Positions 39,257-48,534 of a DNA stretch of 64,000 nucleotides are shown one piece after another. The stretch covers positions 1 through 64,000 of the forward strand of contig CAJWEV010000003.1 in assembly GCA_913031575.1 (NCBI GenBank). The letters are read 5' to 3'. The stretch's first letter is position 1; the number at the start of each line of letters is the position of its first letter. A program made the translations under genes and the position numbers. The notes beneath the pieces are model-generated. The model did no database searches, was not told where the DNA came from, and worked only from the letters and a program-made list of their open reading frames with translations. The stretch is from an uncultured Halieaceae bacterium. GTDB taxonomy: Bacteria > Pseudomonadota > Gammaproteobacteria > Pseudomonadales > Halieaceae.

Positions 39257-42200
39257 ATGATTTCTAAAAGCCTCTATGAAAACGGGCGTTACCTAGCGCT
39301 ATTAATAATATCGGTACTTGTCGTCGGGATTACCTCGTACAACAGTTTGGGACGGCAAGAAGACCCGTCGATTACGCCCTTTGTTGCCAGTGTCCAAACA
39401 TTTTATCCAGGTGCCAGCCCCGCACGGGTCGAGAGCCTCGTCACCAAGCCCCTCGAGGACGTGCTGCGCGAGCACCCAGATATTAAGGAGCTCGATTCGA
39501 GTTCAACCAATGGTGTGTCTACGATCATAATAGAGGCCGATTACTACCTGTCTCGCGCCGAGATCAAGCGCGTGTGGTCAGAACTGCGCGGTAAGGTGGA
39601 TCGCATAACCGCGGAACTTCCCGAGGGAGCCAGTAAACCCGTCTTCGACGATGACCTCTTTACCGACTTCGTAAAAATTATCGCCATCAGCGCAGATGAC
39701 GGGGTAAACATCTCGCCATCTCTCCTGAGACGAGAGGCACTCCGCTTCGCCGATGCTGCTCGTAAAGTCCCTAAAACTCGACGCGTAAAACACTATGGCC
39801 TGCCCGACGAGGAAATAAATGTCGAGATTAATGGAACCGCTCTAAGCTCCCTGGGACTCTCGGTTGATGACGTGGCCAGAACCCTCGCCTTAGCCGACGC
39901 AAGAACACCGGCAGGTAGGCTCGCCTCACCCAACAGCTCGTTGACCATAGAGGTTGCGGGCGATTTTGCTGACATTCAGGGAGTTAGGGATACCTTTATA
40001 AAAGCCAATCCTGATAGCGTTTCAGGCATTCGAATCAGTGATGTAGCTACCGTCACCAAGTCTGAAACAGACCCTCCTCTCAGGCTCGCATTATCGAATG
40101 GGCGTCGATCAGTCTTCCTCGCTGTCGAAATGAAGCAAGGTTATCAAGTTGATAAGTACAGTGCACAATTTGACGCTTTCCTCGAGGAGTATCGTGCTAA
40201 CGCAGCAGAAGGACTTACAATCGAGACAACCTATGACCAGAGTGGCTACACGGAGGCCAGGTTAGCAGGTGTCGCTAAAAATATTATTGCCGGCGTTCTA
40301 ATCGTTGTAGCGGTACTGTTTGTCACACTCGGATGGCGCGCAGCGCTCATCGTCGCGCTAAGCCTGCCACTCTGCACCCTGTTATCGATGGTTGTATTGA
40401 ACTATCTCGACGTGCCCATTCACCAACTATCGATGACCGGATTAGTGGTGGCGCTCGGATTGCTCGTCGATGGATCTATTGTCATAACTGACGAAATCCG
40501 CAAACACTTACTCGAGGGAGACGAGGCACTGGAGGCTATGCAAAAGGCGGTTAAGCGAATGACCGTACCACTCCTAAGCGCCACTGCTACAACTGTACTC
40601 GCGTTCACGCCTATGGCCATCTTGGAAGGCCCCTCAGGTGACTTTCTAGGAAGTCTGGCAACCTGTGTGATTGTCATGCTTATCATGAGCCTGCTTTTGG
40701 CGATATCGGTCACGCCGGCTCTTGGGGGCCGGTTGCTGCCGGGGGCAATGAACGAGCGCCGTGCCTGGTGGCAATCTGGCATCGTCTTACCAAAAGCGCG
40801 GAGCTGGTTTGCAACGTCAGTTGATTGGTCTTTGAGGTACCCACTGGCCTCAGTGTTACTGGCCGCATCGGTTCCGATACTCGGATTCTCTAGCTTATCG
40901 ACTCTTACTGCACAATTTTTCCCGGGAACGGATCGAGACCAGCTCTACATTCGTGTCGAGATGCCGAAAAGTTCCGGTATCGAAGCAACGCTCGAACTCG
41001 TCCGAGCGCTTGATGATGATCTAAGAGTAGAACCGCTCATCCGTCGGGTCGACTGGTCAGTTGGAGAGAGCCCGCCAGCCTTTTACTACAACCTCCGTTC
41101 CAACAAGCGAAATACGCCAGAATGGGCAGAGGGTATGGTCCTCACGCACGACGAGAACCAAACCAATGCGCTCATCCGAAAGCTACAGAACAACTTTGAT
41201 CGGAAGTACCCACAAGCTCAGATTCTTGTCTTAGGTATTGACCAAGGGCCACCAGTAGGTGCGCCGCTCGAAGTTGTTCTGTATGGCCCCAATACACATA
41301 AGCTGCGGGTCTTGGGAGAGCAATTTCGACAACGCTTGCAGGAGCTACCAGATATCACGCATACCAAGTTGTCGATTAGTCCAGCAGCACCAAAAGTCGA
41401 GTTTCAGCTCGATGAAGAGAAATTAAGACGTCTCGGTCTGGAGCGAACGCAGTTAGCAATGCTTGTAGACGGTTATTTGCGAGGCCGCTTCGGTGGAGCC
41501 GTTATTGAGGACACCGAGCAGTTGCGCGTGAGGGCCAAATTAGAGCGCAAAAACTGGCAGGACAGTGATCAGCTTCTGAATTTGCAAATTCCTGTACCTG
41601 GACAAGTGGGTCCACCTAGGTTTTTGCCATTGTCGGCCGTGGGAGAGCTAAAAATCATCCCCGACGATGCCCCGATCGGTCGTAAGGACGGGGAGCGAAT
41701 CAACGAGGTTCAGGCATTTCTGACGCGGGGAGTACTTCCCGAAGAAGCGCTCAAACTTCTACGAGAGTCACTGGAAGAAAATCCTATTCCACTACCTGAT
41801 GGCTATCGTTACAGCTTTGGGGGTGACAGCGGTGAACGTGAGGACGTTGTAAACGATCTTATTGGCCCTGTCGGGCTCGTGATATCGCTCTTACTCGCCA
41901 CCATCATGTTGACATTTAACTCATGGCGCCTCACCGCTCTTGCTTTCGGGGTCGTGATTTGCGCCTTCGGTCTCAGCTTCCTGGCACTCGCAGTTTTCCG
42001 TTACCCACTCGGCATCATGGCGTTGGTTGGCGTCGTTGGTTCCATTGGTGTTGCCATTAACGCATGCATCATTATCCTGACATCTTTTCAACAATCCCCA
42101 GCGGCTGCGAGTGGCAACAGGGACGCCATGCGCGATGAAGTACTCGACTCGAGTCGTCACATCATATCAACAACCTTGACTACCTTTGGCGGGTTCCTAC

Positions 42201-42382
42201 CACTCATCCTTGAAGGTAGTCAGTTCTGGCCGCCGTTTGCAATGGCCATCGCGGGAGGAGTGTTGTTATCCACCATCATTTCATTTTATTTGGTGCCACC
42301 GGCCTATGTCCTTCTTGGCGCACCAAAGGATAATCGGATCAATCGAGCTCAGCTTCAAACGTCTAGCGGAGCCTTAGCATGA
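39257..42382 (+). CDS. RND-family efflux pump, inner membrane permease
   Basis: A 1041-residue AcrB-type transporter. It has the usual two halves, each with a large periplasmic loop, and twelve helices (first near 12-32; clusters at about 335-500 and 865-1030). The N-terminal QEDPSITPFVASVQTFYPGA is typical of the AcrB/MexF-like group. In helix 4 the proton-relay pair is Asp405-Gly406 (LLVDGSIV) rather than Asp-Asp, and in helix 10 the usual Lys is Ile934 (VAINACI). The substrate is unknown. Its end overlaps the regulator gene by 4 nt. Confidence 0.93.
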   Translation: MISKSLYENGRYLALLIISVLVVGITSYNSLGRQEDPSITPFVASVQTFYPGASPARVESLVTKPLEDVLREHPDIKELDSSSTNGVSTIIIEADYYLSRAEIKRVWSELRGKVDRITAELPEGASKPVFDDDLFTDFVKIIAISADDGVNISPSLLRREALRFADAARKVPKTRRVKHYGLPDEEINVEINGTALSSLGLSVDDVARTLALADARTPAGRLASPNSSLTIEVAGDFADIQGVRDTFIKANPDSVSGIRISDVATVTKSETDPPLRLALSNGRRSVFLAVEMKQGYQVDKYSAQFDAFLEEYRANAAEGLTIETTYDQSGYTEARLAGVAKNIIAGVLIVVAVLFVTLGWRAALIVALSLPLCTLLSMVVLNYLDVPIHQLSMTGLVVALGLLVDGSIVITDEIRKHLLEGDEALEAMQKAVKRMTVPLLSATATTVLAFTPMAILEGPSGDFLGSLATCVIVMLIMSLLLAISVTPALGGRLLPGAMNERRAWWQSGIVLPKARSWFATSVDWSLRYPLASVLLAASVPILGFSSLSTLTAQFFPGTDRDQLYIRVEMPKSSGIEATLELVRALDDDLRVEPLIRRVDWSVGESPPAFYYNLRSNKRNTPEWAEGMVLTHDENQTNALIRKLQNNFDRKYPQAQILVLGIDQGPPVGAPLEVVLYGPNTHKLRVLGEQFRQRLQELPDITHTKLSISPAAPKVEFQLDEEKLRRLGLERTQLAMLVDGYLRGRFGGAVIEDTEQLRVRAKLERKNWQDSDQLLNLQIPVPGQVGPPRFLPLSAVGELKIIPDDAPIGRKDGERINEVQAFLTRGVLPEEALKLLRESLEENPIPLPDGYRYSFGGDSGEREDVVNDLIGPVGLVISLLLATIMLTFNSWRLTALAFGVVICAFGLSFLALAVFRYPLGIMALVGVVGSIGVAINACIIILTSFQQSPAAASGNRDAMRDEVLDSSRHIISTTLTTFGGFLPLILEGSQFWPPFAMAIAGGVLLSTIISFYLVPPAYVLLGAPKDNRINRAQLQTSSGALA

Positions 42383-42987
42383 ATCAATCGGTGACACCCT
42401 ACCATCATGGCGATTTGCGCAACTGCGCTATCATCGCAGCGGCTGAACTCATCGAGACGATAGGCAGTTACGATATTACCATTGCAGAGGTGGCAAAACG
42501 CGTGGGTGTAAGTTCGCCCGCTCTTTACCGGCATTTTAAGGACAAGGAAGCGCTACTGACAGCAGTAAGGGAGCTCGCGCACCTTGGCATCATGGAATAC
42601 ACCACACGCGCGCAAGATTCTGTCGCACCCGGCACGTTGGCACACATTGATGCGCTTGGAGCTGCTTATCTACGCTTTGCCCTGGACAAAAGAGCGTTTT
42701 TTGGTCTGATGTGGGAAAACCATGGAGACGCTGATGAACGCCGAGCTGAGGCACGTGCGAAACGGACCGGGTTCCAGGTGCTTCATGAAGCGATCGAGCT
42801 CTACTTCCGTCAGCAGAAGCCCGAGTCTGTAGAGACGTCGTTACAGACCGCAACGCTCTTGTGGTCTACAGCGCACGGCATCGCAACGCTGCAACACAAT
42901 CAGTTGTTAGACACCTTTGACCAGTATGCAGATGCCGAAACCTTACTGTGCACTGCCACCCGTGCAATCTTGAACGTTGATGTGTAA
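42379..42987 (+). CDS. TetR/AcrR-family regulator of the RND operon
   Basis: A 202-residue repressor-type protein: N-terminal helix-turn-helix ITIAEVAKRVGVSSPALYRH (about 34-53) followed by FKDKEALL, and a C-terminal ligand-binding domain of the WHG/TetR_C type (about 85-200). ATG 42379 overlaps the pump stop by 4 nt, so regulator and pump are made from one message. The likely target is the palindrome before the adaptor gene, which would make a self-limiting circuit. Confidence 0.92.
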   Translation: MNQSVTPYHHGDLRNCAIIAAAELIETIGSYDITIAEVAKRVGVSSPALYRHFKDKEALLTAVRELAHLGIMEYTTRAQDSVAPGTLAHIDALGAAYLRFALDKRAFFGLMWENHGDADERRAEARAKRTGFQVLHEAIELYFRQQKPESVETSLQTATLLWSTAHGIATLQHNQLLDTFDQYADAETLLCTATRAILNVDV

Positions 42988-43076
42988 GTCGTTGCTCTAG
43001 ACTCGACTCGATGACCAAGGTTTTATACATTGCTTACCGTATTTAAGTTTCTGTGCGCAGTTGGGCGGTTAAACAC

Positions 43077-43394
43077 ATGGCTGATGCCTCTATTTCACCG
43101 TGGCTCATAGCCTCATTTATAGGCCTTTGGTTGGGCTTTCGGCTCAGTCATTCAATGCATGAGGGTGCAGCAGACTCGCGTGCTCCCAATGCGGCAAGAG
43201 TACTGGTAACGACATACTGCCTATCAGTTACTGCGATCCTAATCGAGTTTGGATTACATGAGTCGTTACCGCGAACCATTCAAATCAGCTGTCTACTCAT
43301 AGCTGCCGTCACTGCCATCATGCAGTTGCTACAAATCTGGACTGAAAAGCCTACACCAGGAAAGGACTGTCAAGGTCGCGATATCGTGGAATAA
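43077..43394 (+). CDS. Small membrane protein of unknown function
   Basis: A 105-residue protein with three predicted helices (about 7-23, 41-58 and 72-90). I take ATG 43077, which has GGGCGG about 10 nt upstream, over GTG 43053. No family is recognised. It stands alone between the regulator gene and tRNA-Arg, so the call rests on membrane-helix pattern and lack of a better reading. Confidence 0.5.
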   Translation: MADASISPWLIASFIGLWLGFRLSHSMHEGAADSRAPNAARVLVTTYCLSVTAILIEFGLHESLPRTIQISCLLIAAVTAIMQLLQIWTEKPTPGKDCQGRDIVE

Positions 43395-43426
43395 CCGCGT
43401 TTGATTGTGCGATACTTGCGCGCCCC

Positions 43427-43503
43427 GCGCCCATAGCACAACTGGATAGTGCACGTGCCTTCTAAGCATGAGGTTCCAGGTTCGAGTCCTGGTGGGCGCG
43501 CCA
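43427..43503 (+). tRNA. tRNA-Arg (anticodon TCT)
   Basis: A full cloverleaf can be folded: acceptor GCGCCCA with TGGGCGC, anticodon loop CTTCTAA (anticodon TCT, reading AGA), and T arm CCAGG-TTCGAGT-CCTGG. The discriminator is G and the 3' CCA is encoded. A GC-rich stretch just upstream after GATACT may be the promoter discriminator. Confidence 0.95.
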
Positions 43504-43507
43504 TCTT

Positions 43508-43524
43508 CGCCGAAGTTTTCGGCG
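43508..43524 (+). other. Hairpin after tRNA-Arg
   Basis: CGCCGAA-gtt-TTCGGCG is a perfect 7-bp inverted repeat starting 4 nt after the tRNA 3' end. It lacks a T-run on either strand, so it is a weak terminator at best; it could act in tRNA 3' processing or in ending transcription from both sides, as the VOC gene ends just beyond. Confidence 0.35.
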
Positions 43525-43533
43525 CAAGGCTCG

Positions 43534-43947
43534 CTAGTCGAATAAGACGCTCGGATTCACCATGGTTTTCATTTCGAGGACGTTACCGTTGGGGTCAGAA
43601 ATGAAGAACGTCTCTTGTTCAAATTCAGTGCCCTTGAATCTGCGATATGGCTGGTCAAGGTAATCAAACTGGCTGGAATCAATCCGTTGTTTCAATGCCT
43701 GAAATTCAGTCTCGGGCATGTGCGCACCAAAGTGCGGCACGCTGACATTCCCCATATCGACATCGTGGCGAACACCCTGCAACCGCTCCTCACTCTGATG
43801 CAACGTCAGCTCGTTGCCCCAGAAATTAATATCAATCCATTTGCCCTCTTCGCTATTGCCTGTGGCACAGCCAAGAACCTCCGTGTAAAAAGGAATCGAA
43901 GACGCTAAGTCGCCTGCGGGTACCGCTAAATGGAATGTATTTGACAC
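43534..43947 (-). CDS. VOC-family (glyoxalase/dioxygenase-fold) protein
   Basis: A 137-residue protein of the vicinal oxygen chelate fold. It shows the two half-motifs: FHLAVPAGDLASSIPFYTEVLG at the N-terminus and TFFISDPNGNVLEMKTM at the C-terminus, with metal ligand candidates His and Glu. The start is GTG 43947 because a strong AAGGAGG stands 6 nt upstream; an in-frame ATG at 43974 would translate that ribosome binding site. Substrate unknown; proteins of this type in other bacteria act as lyases or dioxygenases. Confidence 0.88.
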   Translation of the reverse strand: MSNTFHLAVPAGDLASSIPFYTEVLGCATGNSEEGKWIDINFWGNELTLHQSEERLQGVRHDVDMGNVSVPHFGAHMPETEFQALKQRIDSSQFDYLDQPYRRFKGTEFEQETFFISDPNGNVLEMKTMVNPSVLFD

Positions 43948-44041
43948 AACACACCTCCTTTCTATTTTTTTCAAATTTCGTGTAATTCAAGATTCTTACG
44001 CACTGTGCGTCGAAACCGTGCAATCCGAGCCGAAGAAGACG

Positions 44042-45268
44042 TTATAGCAAGTCTCCCCCCGCGGCCATAGCGGTTGTGCCATCTCGTTCGTAGGCACGAA
44101 GTACATTCTTCCCTACTTTCCATCGGTGAACTTCATCTGGCCCGTCAACCAAACGCTGACTTCGGATAGATGTGTACCAATCCGCCAGCGGCGTATCCCG
44201 GGAGTACCCTAGCGATCCGTGAAGCTGGAGCGCAGTATCCACAACCTGATGAACCATGTTGGCGAGGAATATTTTAGCAATCGAGTTTTCCTGCGTCATA
44301 TCGAGACCGTTCTCTGCCTTATAGGCAATGTGCATCAACATGAGACGCGCCTTGTAAATCTCAGCCGCACAATCTGCGAGCATGAACTGCACGCTCTGAC
44401 GGTCAGCGAGTTTTTGCCCGAAGGTCTCTCGCTCCAGCACATGTTTAGCTGCCATATCGAGCGCTCGCTGTGCTTTGGCAACATTGTGCATGCCATGCCT
44501 TAATCGACCGTAGCCAAGGCGGTGCTGGCCCATATTGAAGCCCTGACCCCGACCTCCCAGCAAATTCGCCTTTGGAACAATCAGATTGTTAATCTCAATT
44601 TCACAGTGTGCTGCGCCAAGGCGCTCACCGAGCGGAGTATGCCGATGCATAGTGTCGATATTTCTGAGGATCTTGAAGCCGGGATTAGGCAACTCGACGA
44701 TGAAGGTCGAAAACTGCTGATGCCGGGGTGCGTCTGGATCGGTCTTCGCCATAACCACTGCAATATCGGCAACGTTTGCCGATGAGATGTACCATTTATC
44801 GCCATTCAGCACGTAATTATCGCCATCTTCGACGGCCCTCGTCTTCATACCCGTCGCGTCTGCGCCGCCTCCCTTCTCGGTCATGGCGTAGCACACACGT
44901 TTTTCACCTGCCACCAGAGGCTTGAGAAAGGATTCGTGCTGATACTCAGTGCCGTGGTGCAGCAGTGTCATCATCGTAGCGTCATCAGGACCTTGGGTAT
45001 TCAGCGCGAGGGCTCCTAACATCGACTCACCCAACTCCATCTGAACTAATGCATTTGCGAGCGGCTTGAGACCCATACCACCCCACTCCACCGGAAAAAA
45101 AGGACACCAAAGCCCTTTGGCACGCGCTTTTTGTCGAAGCCCGGTTAGGATTTCATCATAGGTATCCACAGTAAGACCCTTTTCAGCAGGAATACAGACG
45201 TTATGGACAAACTCTCGCACAATGCTGCGGACTAGCTTTGTTTCCTCTGGGATTTCAAAGTCGATCAT
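44042..45268 (-). CDS. Acyl-CoA dehydrogenase family protein
   Basis: FAD-dependent oxidoreductase of 408 residues. It has the three-domain plan: helical N-terminus, middle beta domain with CYAMTEKGGGADATGMKT and WYISSANVADIAVV (about 128-175), and helical C-terminus with LQLHGSLGYSRDTPLADWY (about 345) and a late RLVDGPDEVHRW. The length and sequence suit the ACAD10/11-like subgroup seen in many environmental bacteria. The acyl-CoA substrate is unknown. GAGG lies about 10 nt before ATG 45268. Confidence 0.9.
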   Translation of the reverse strand: MIDFEIPEETKLVRSIVREFVHNVCIPAEKGLTVDTYDEILTGLRQKARAKGLWCPFFPVEWGGMGLKPLANALVQMELGESMLGALALNTQGPDDATMMTLLHHGTEYQHESFLKPLVAGEKRVCYAMTEKGGGADATGMKTRAVEDGDNYVLNGDKWYISSANVADIAVVMAKTDPDAPRHQQFSTFIVELPNPGFKILRNIDTMHRHTPLGERLGAAHCEIEINNLIVPKANLLGGRGQGFNMGQHRLGYGRLRHGMHNVAKAQRALDMAAKHVLERETFGQKLADRQSVQFMLADCAAEIYKARLMLMHIAYKAENGLDMTQENSIAKIFLANMVHQVVDTALQLHGSLGYSRDTPLADWYTSIRSQRLVDGPDEVHRWKVGKNVLRAYERDGTTAMAAGGDLL

Positions 45269-45484
45269 GGTTAACCTCGTTTAATCGTTATTGACGCTGA
45301 TCTCTACTCGTTTGCTGCTCTTTGCTTAATCTCCGGTCGTATCAGGTTATAGCAACTCTTGTCGTACCGGCCTATCGTGCAGTCGTTGGCAGCCTCTTCT
45401 GATGCGCACACGGCATAAACGATTCGTAATTCCTGGCACGCAAGTCGCACTATTGGCGAGAGCAAAACATCGCATGCTAATGCT

Positions 45485-46114
45485 TCAACACACTCTCAAA
45501 ACAACAAAGCGGCACTCAGAGCCCTCAGAGTGAATGTAAGGTTCGAGTCTTATCTGCTCGATTTGTACGACACCAGAGACATGTAACTCAGTCACCAAAT
45601 CAATGAAGTTTGTCGACTGCCAGTAATCGTCTCTTACCGTAAACACTAGCACACCGCCGGAGCGAGTCACCCGCGCAAGCTCGGCGACGGCCTGAGGTTT
45701 TACGTGGGTAGAGGTGAATGTACCGATGCAGGTAACTGCATCAAAGCTATCTGAAGGCAATGTTAGAGCGAGATTCATATCCATCTTGTGAAGCACGTCA
45801 TACACGCCCTTACTTAATGCCTCTGCAAGCATGCCCGGTGAGTAGTCGACACCCGTTAGGGACGACATTCCAGCTTCTTTGAGTAACTCACCCACCAACC
45901 CTGTGCCACAGCCCGCATCGAGTACCTTGAGGTCTTGCGAGCCCATTGCGTCGAGAAGTAGTTGCACCGCTTGTTGAGGACTGGAATAGCCCCAGTCCTC
46001 CAACAGCTCCCGGTCGTATCGATCAGCCCAATGGTTGTAAACCTCCATTAGTTCATCCGTGGATGTGGCTGTAAGAATTTTGACGTGTGTGTCAGCTCTT
46101 TCGCCCATGGCCAT
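45485..46114 (-). CDS. Class I SAM-dependent methyltransferase
   Basis: A 209-residue Rossmann-fold methyltransferase with motif I VLDAGCGTGLVGELL (about 73-87), followed by LTGVDYSPGMLAEA and FDAVTCIGTFTSTHV. Near the N-terminus VYNHWADRYDREL resembles small-molecule methyltransferases (UbiE/Williams-Beuren type). The substrate is unknown. Start ATG 46114 or 46108; AGGG lies upstream of both. Confidence 0.85.
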   Translation of the reverse strand: MAMGERADTHVKILTATSTDELMEVYNHWADRYDRELLEDWGYSSPQQAVQLLLDAMGSQDLKVLDAGCGTGLVGELLKEAGMSSLTGVDYSPGMLAEALSKGVYDVLHKMDMNLALTLPSDSFDAVTCIGTFTSTHVKPQAVAELARVTRSGGVLVFTVRDDYWQSTNFIDLVTELHVSGVVQIEQIRLEPYIHSEGSECRFVVLRVC

Positions 46115-46490
46115 CACCCTGTATTTTTATTATCGAACAATCGTGTCTATGGTTTAGCGGGCTGATTCGCGCTTTCATTGTTGAGTCGCAAAAGCCACAC
46201 CCTTGACTACTTTAAAAACAAATAGGAATTCCATAGTAACATCAACGATTTAAAGGCGGTTGCTGTTTCACTTTAAACATGACCAAACCCGATGCCTCAG
46301 AGGCTGAGACCCATTAACCGGCCCCGGGGTTTTCGTACAAGCGGACATAAGCTGACAGCGAAAACGTGGGTCGAGCATTTACCACTCAAGTCTCTAACCA
46401 ACTGGAGAAAAGCTGGACGGCTCTAGTGCGTGATGATCATTTTTGGTTAATCTAAGGGCTGTCTGTCAGAAAAATCCGCCGCGACCAGTT
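46115..46490. other. Intergenic region between divergent methyltransferase and P450 genes
   Basis: This 376-bp gap must hold promoters for both flanking genes. I see TTGACT near 46203 with no good -10, an AT-rich stretch near 46215-46260, and small symmetric pieces (CTCAG-agg-CTGAG near 46298; CCCCGGGG near 46323 followed by TTTT). None forms a clear terminator or riboswitch. No coding remnant was recognised in it. Confidence 0.4.
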
Positions 46491-47879
46491 ATGAACCAGC
46501 CACAAAACATCGACCATTACGCATCAGTCAGTGACGATATTTTCGTCGATACTGGCGCCACCGATCCGGTTTATCCCGAGATTTATAAACGACTAAAAGG
46601 CTTCAACCTAGGATCAACGAATGCATGGACCCGCGGACAACCATTCGACTATTACCGCCGAATGCGTGAAGAGTCGCCTGTTATGTGGACTGAGGGACGT
46701 AAGCCTACTTCAGGATTTTGGTCAGTCTCTCGCTACGATGATGTTAAGCACGTCGAGCTGAATCCACAGCTCTTCTCTTCTCAACGCGGGAGTATGCATA
46801 TGGCCGTAGTGTCCGCCAGTGGTAAAGCGGATCGGCTAATGTATGCAGCGCACAACTCGCTTATTAACCTCGACGCCGACGTGCACCGAGATCTTCGTTT
46901 GCAGCAGTCGGAGTTCTTCTTCCCAAAATACGTGGAAACTCTGAGGGAACGAGTGGGTAAGAAGATTGATGACCTACTCGATAATATGGAGCAACAAGGT
47001 CCTGAGGTCGACTTCGCCAAGATGTTTTCAACCGAACTTCCGATGTTCACACTTTGTGAAATGCTCGGTGTCGATGAGGAAGATCGATCAAATATCATCA
47101 AGTGGATGCACTACCTCGAGCTCGCCCCTCAGTTCCTGACCCACCCCTTCCGCATGTTTATGGCGGAGCCCACGTTCCTATTTAGATTCAATCAAATGCT
47201 TGAGGATATGTTCAACTATGGCGAACGAGTCATGGCGGACAGAATCAAAAACCCGCGGCAGGATCTTTTGACAGTCATTGCCAACGCTACGCTTGATGGC
47301 AAACCGCTATCGCAAAACTATCTGGATGGCTCGTGGCTGCTGATTATTTTTGCTGGCAATGACACCACTCGTAATTCGCTGTCGGGAACCATCCGCCTCA
47401 TGACCGAATTCCAGCAGCAGCGGCAAATGGTGATTGATGACCCCTCTTTGATTGAGCGAATGTCACACGAGGCACTGCGCATGACGTCACCCGTAATGCA
47501 CATGCGCAGGACGGCGACCCAAGACACGGAAATAGCAAACCAGCGTATTGCCGAAAATGAAAAAGTCATCATGTGGTATGGCGCGGCTAATCGAGATCCG
47601 TCGATCTTCCCCAACCCCGACGTATTTGACCTAACACGTGATAATGTTGAAAAACACGTTGCATTTGGTCATGGCGTACACCGCTGCTTGGGTAACCGTA
47701 TTGCACAGATGCAGCTGAAAATGGCCTACGAGCGTATACTTGAGCGCTTTCCGAATATCCATTGGACCGGCAAACAGAAAATCGAGCCCATAATCCTAGT
47801 TCACGCCATCTCAAGCCTAAAGGTCAATCTCTACGGCGAAGGCGCCAAGCGTCCGACGCAGGTGGCGGTGCCCCGTTAA
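46491..47879 (+). CDS. Cytochrome P450
   Basis: Soluble bacterial P450 of 462 residues. The haem-thiolate motif is FGHGVHRCLGNRIA with Cys399; the I-helix oxygen-activation motif is FAGNDTTRNS (near 286) and the K-helix is EALR (near 326). I take ATG 46491 (MNQPQNIDHY) over the upstream TTG 46443. Class I P450s of this type hydroxylate terpenes, steroids or alkyl chains with electrons from a ferredoxin; no ferredoxin or reductase gene lies nearby. Substrate unknown. Confidence 0.93.
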   Translation: MNQPQNIDHYASVSDDIFVDTGATDPVYPEIYKRLKGFNLGSTNAWTRGQPFDYYRRMREESPVMWTEGRKPTSGFWSVSRYDDVKHVELNPQLFSSQRGSMHMAVVSASGKADRLMYAAHNSLINLDADVHRDLRLQQSEFFFPKYVETLRERVGKKIDDLLDNMEQQGPEVDFAKMFSTELPMFTLCEMLGVDEEDRSNIIKWMHYLELAPQFLTHPFRMFMAEPTFLFRFNQMLEDMFNYGERVMADRIKNPRQDLLTVIANATLDGKPLSQNYLDGSWLLIIFAGNDTTRNSLSGTIRLMTEFQQQRQMVIDDPSLIERMSHEALRMTSPVMHMRRTATQDTEIANQRIAENEKVIMWYGAANRDPSIFPNPDVFDLTRDNVEKHVAFGHGVHRCLGNRIAQMQLKMAYERILERFPNIHWTGKQKIEPIILVHAISSLKVNLYGEGAKRPTQVAVPR

Positions 47880-47892
47880 GGCATTGCTGCAA

Positions 47893-48372
47893 CTAGGAGA
47901 GCTGTGTCGAGATGGGCAGCTCGGTGGTGTTTTTGATCTCCGTGACGGCGATATGAGAGTGCATCTCCCGCACTAAGTCGCCGCTGAGCAACGTGTTTCG
48001 GACAAAATCCTCGTAGTGCCGCACGTCCTTGCAGATGATCTTAAGTACATAGTCCCAGATTCCGGCCATGGTATAGCATTCAACCACTTCGGGATGCGTC
48101 TCTACTTCGCGCTCGAAGGCAAGCAGATTCTTTCTTCCCGTTTGAGTCAAGTTGATCGTCGCAAAGACGACGATTTCCATGCCTAATGCATTTCTATCGA
48201 GTAGCGCTACTCGCCGTTGAATAACACCCTCCTCTTCGAGCCGATTGATGCGTCGCCAAACGGGTGATTGCGAGCTATTTAAACGATCAGCTAGTGCGGC
48301 CGTCGATGCCGTCGAATCCTGCTGCAGCCAAGACATAATAGCGATGTCCTGCTTGCTCCATTCTGAAGACAT
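47893..48372 (-). CDS. Lrp/AsnC-family transcriptional regulator
   Basis: A 159-residue regulator: N-terminal helix-turn-helix (about 20-50, LADRLNSSQSPVWRRINRLE) and a C-terminal RAM ligand-binding domain (about 65-145, VECYTMAGIWDYVLKI). Lrp-type proteins sense amino acids. It is divergent from a 2-oxoacid oxidoreductase and amino acid dehydrogenase operon, with a palindromic site in between, so it very likely controls that operon and itself. Confidence 0.93.
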   Translation of the reverse strand: MSSEWSKQDIAIMSWLQQDSTASTAALADRLNSSQSPVWRRINRLEEEGVIQRRVALLDRNALGMEIVVFATINLTQTGRKNLLAFEREVETHPEVVECYTMAGIWDYVLKIICKDVRHYEDFVRNTLLSGDLVREMHSHIAVTEIKNTTELPISTQLS

Positions 48373-48388
48373 ATTTAGTCCTTATAAA

Positions 48389-48401
48389 TTCTAATTTAGA
48401 A
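48389..48401. promoter_or_regulatory. Palindrome in the lrp-type/oxidoreductase intergenic region
   Basis: TTCTAA-t-TTAGAA is a perfect 13-bp palindrome, flanked by further partial symmetry (AAaTTCTAAtTTAGAAaTT), 17 nt before the regulator's start codon. The AT-rich palindromic form suits an Lrp/AsnC binding site. The rest of the 162-bp gap is AT-rich with several A-runs, typical of an Lrp-regulated promoter region. Confidence 0.5.
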
Positions 48402-48534
48402 ATTATTATTCAAAAAAAAGGCCTATATAAGCAAAAAAGGGCAAAAATTTCATCTGATAAGCAACACAATTATTCGAAATATAACGACACCGTAATCAGC
48501 TTTAAGACAAGAAAAAAGTGCTAAGGAACCAAGC

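Noticed and set aside
46270..46335. Possible riboswitch or terminator before the P450 gene (CTGAGACC, CCCCGGGG, TTTT)
   Set aside because: Only fragments resemble a TPP-type motif, the partner helices are missing, and the stem lacks a loop.
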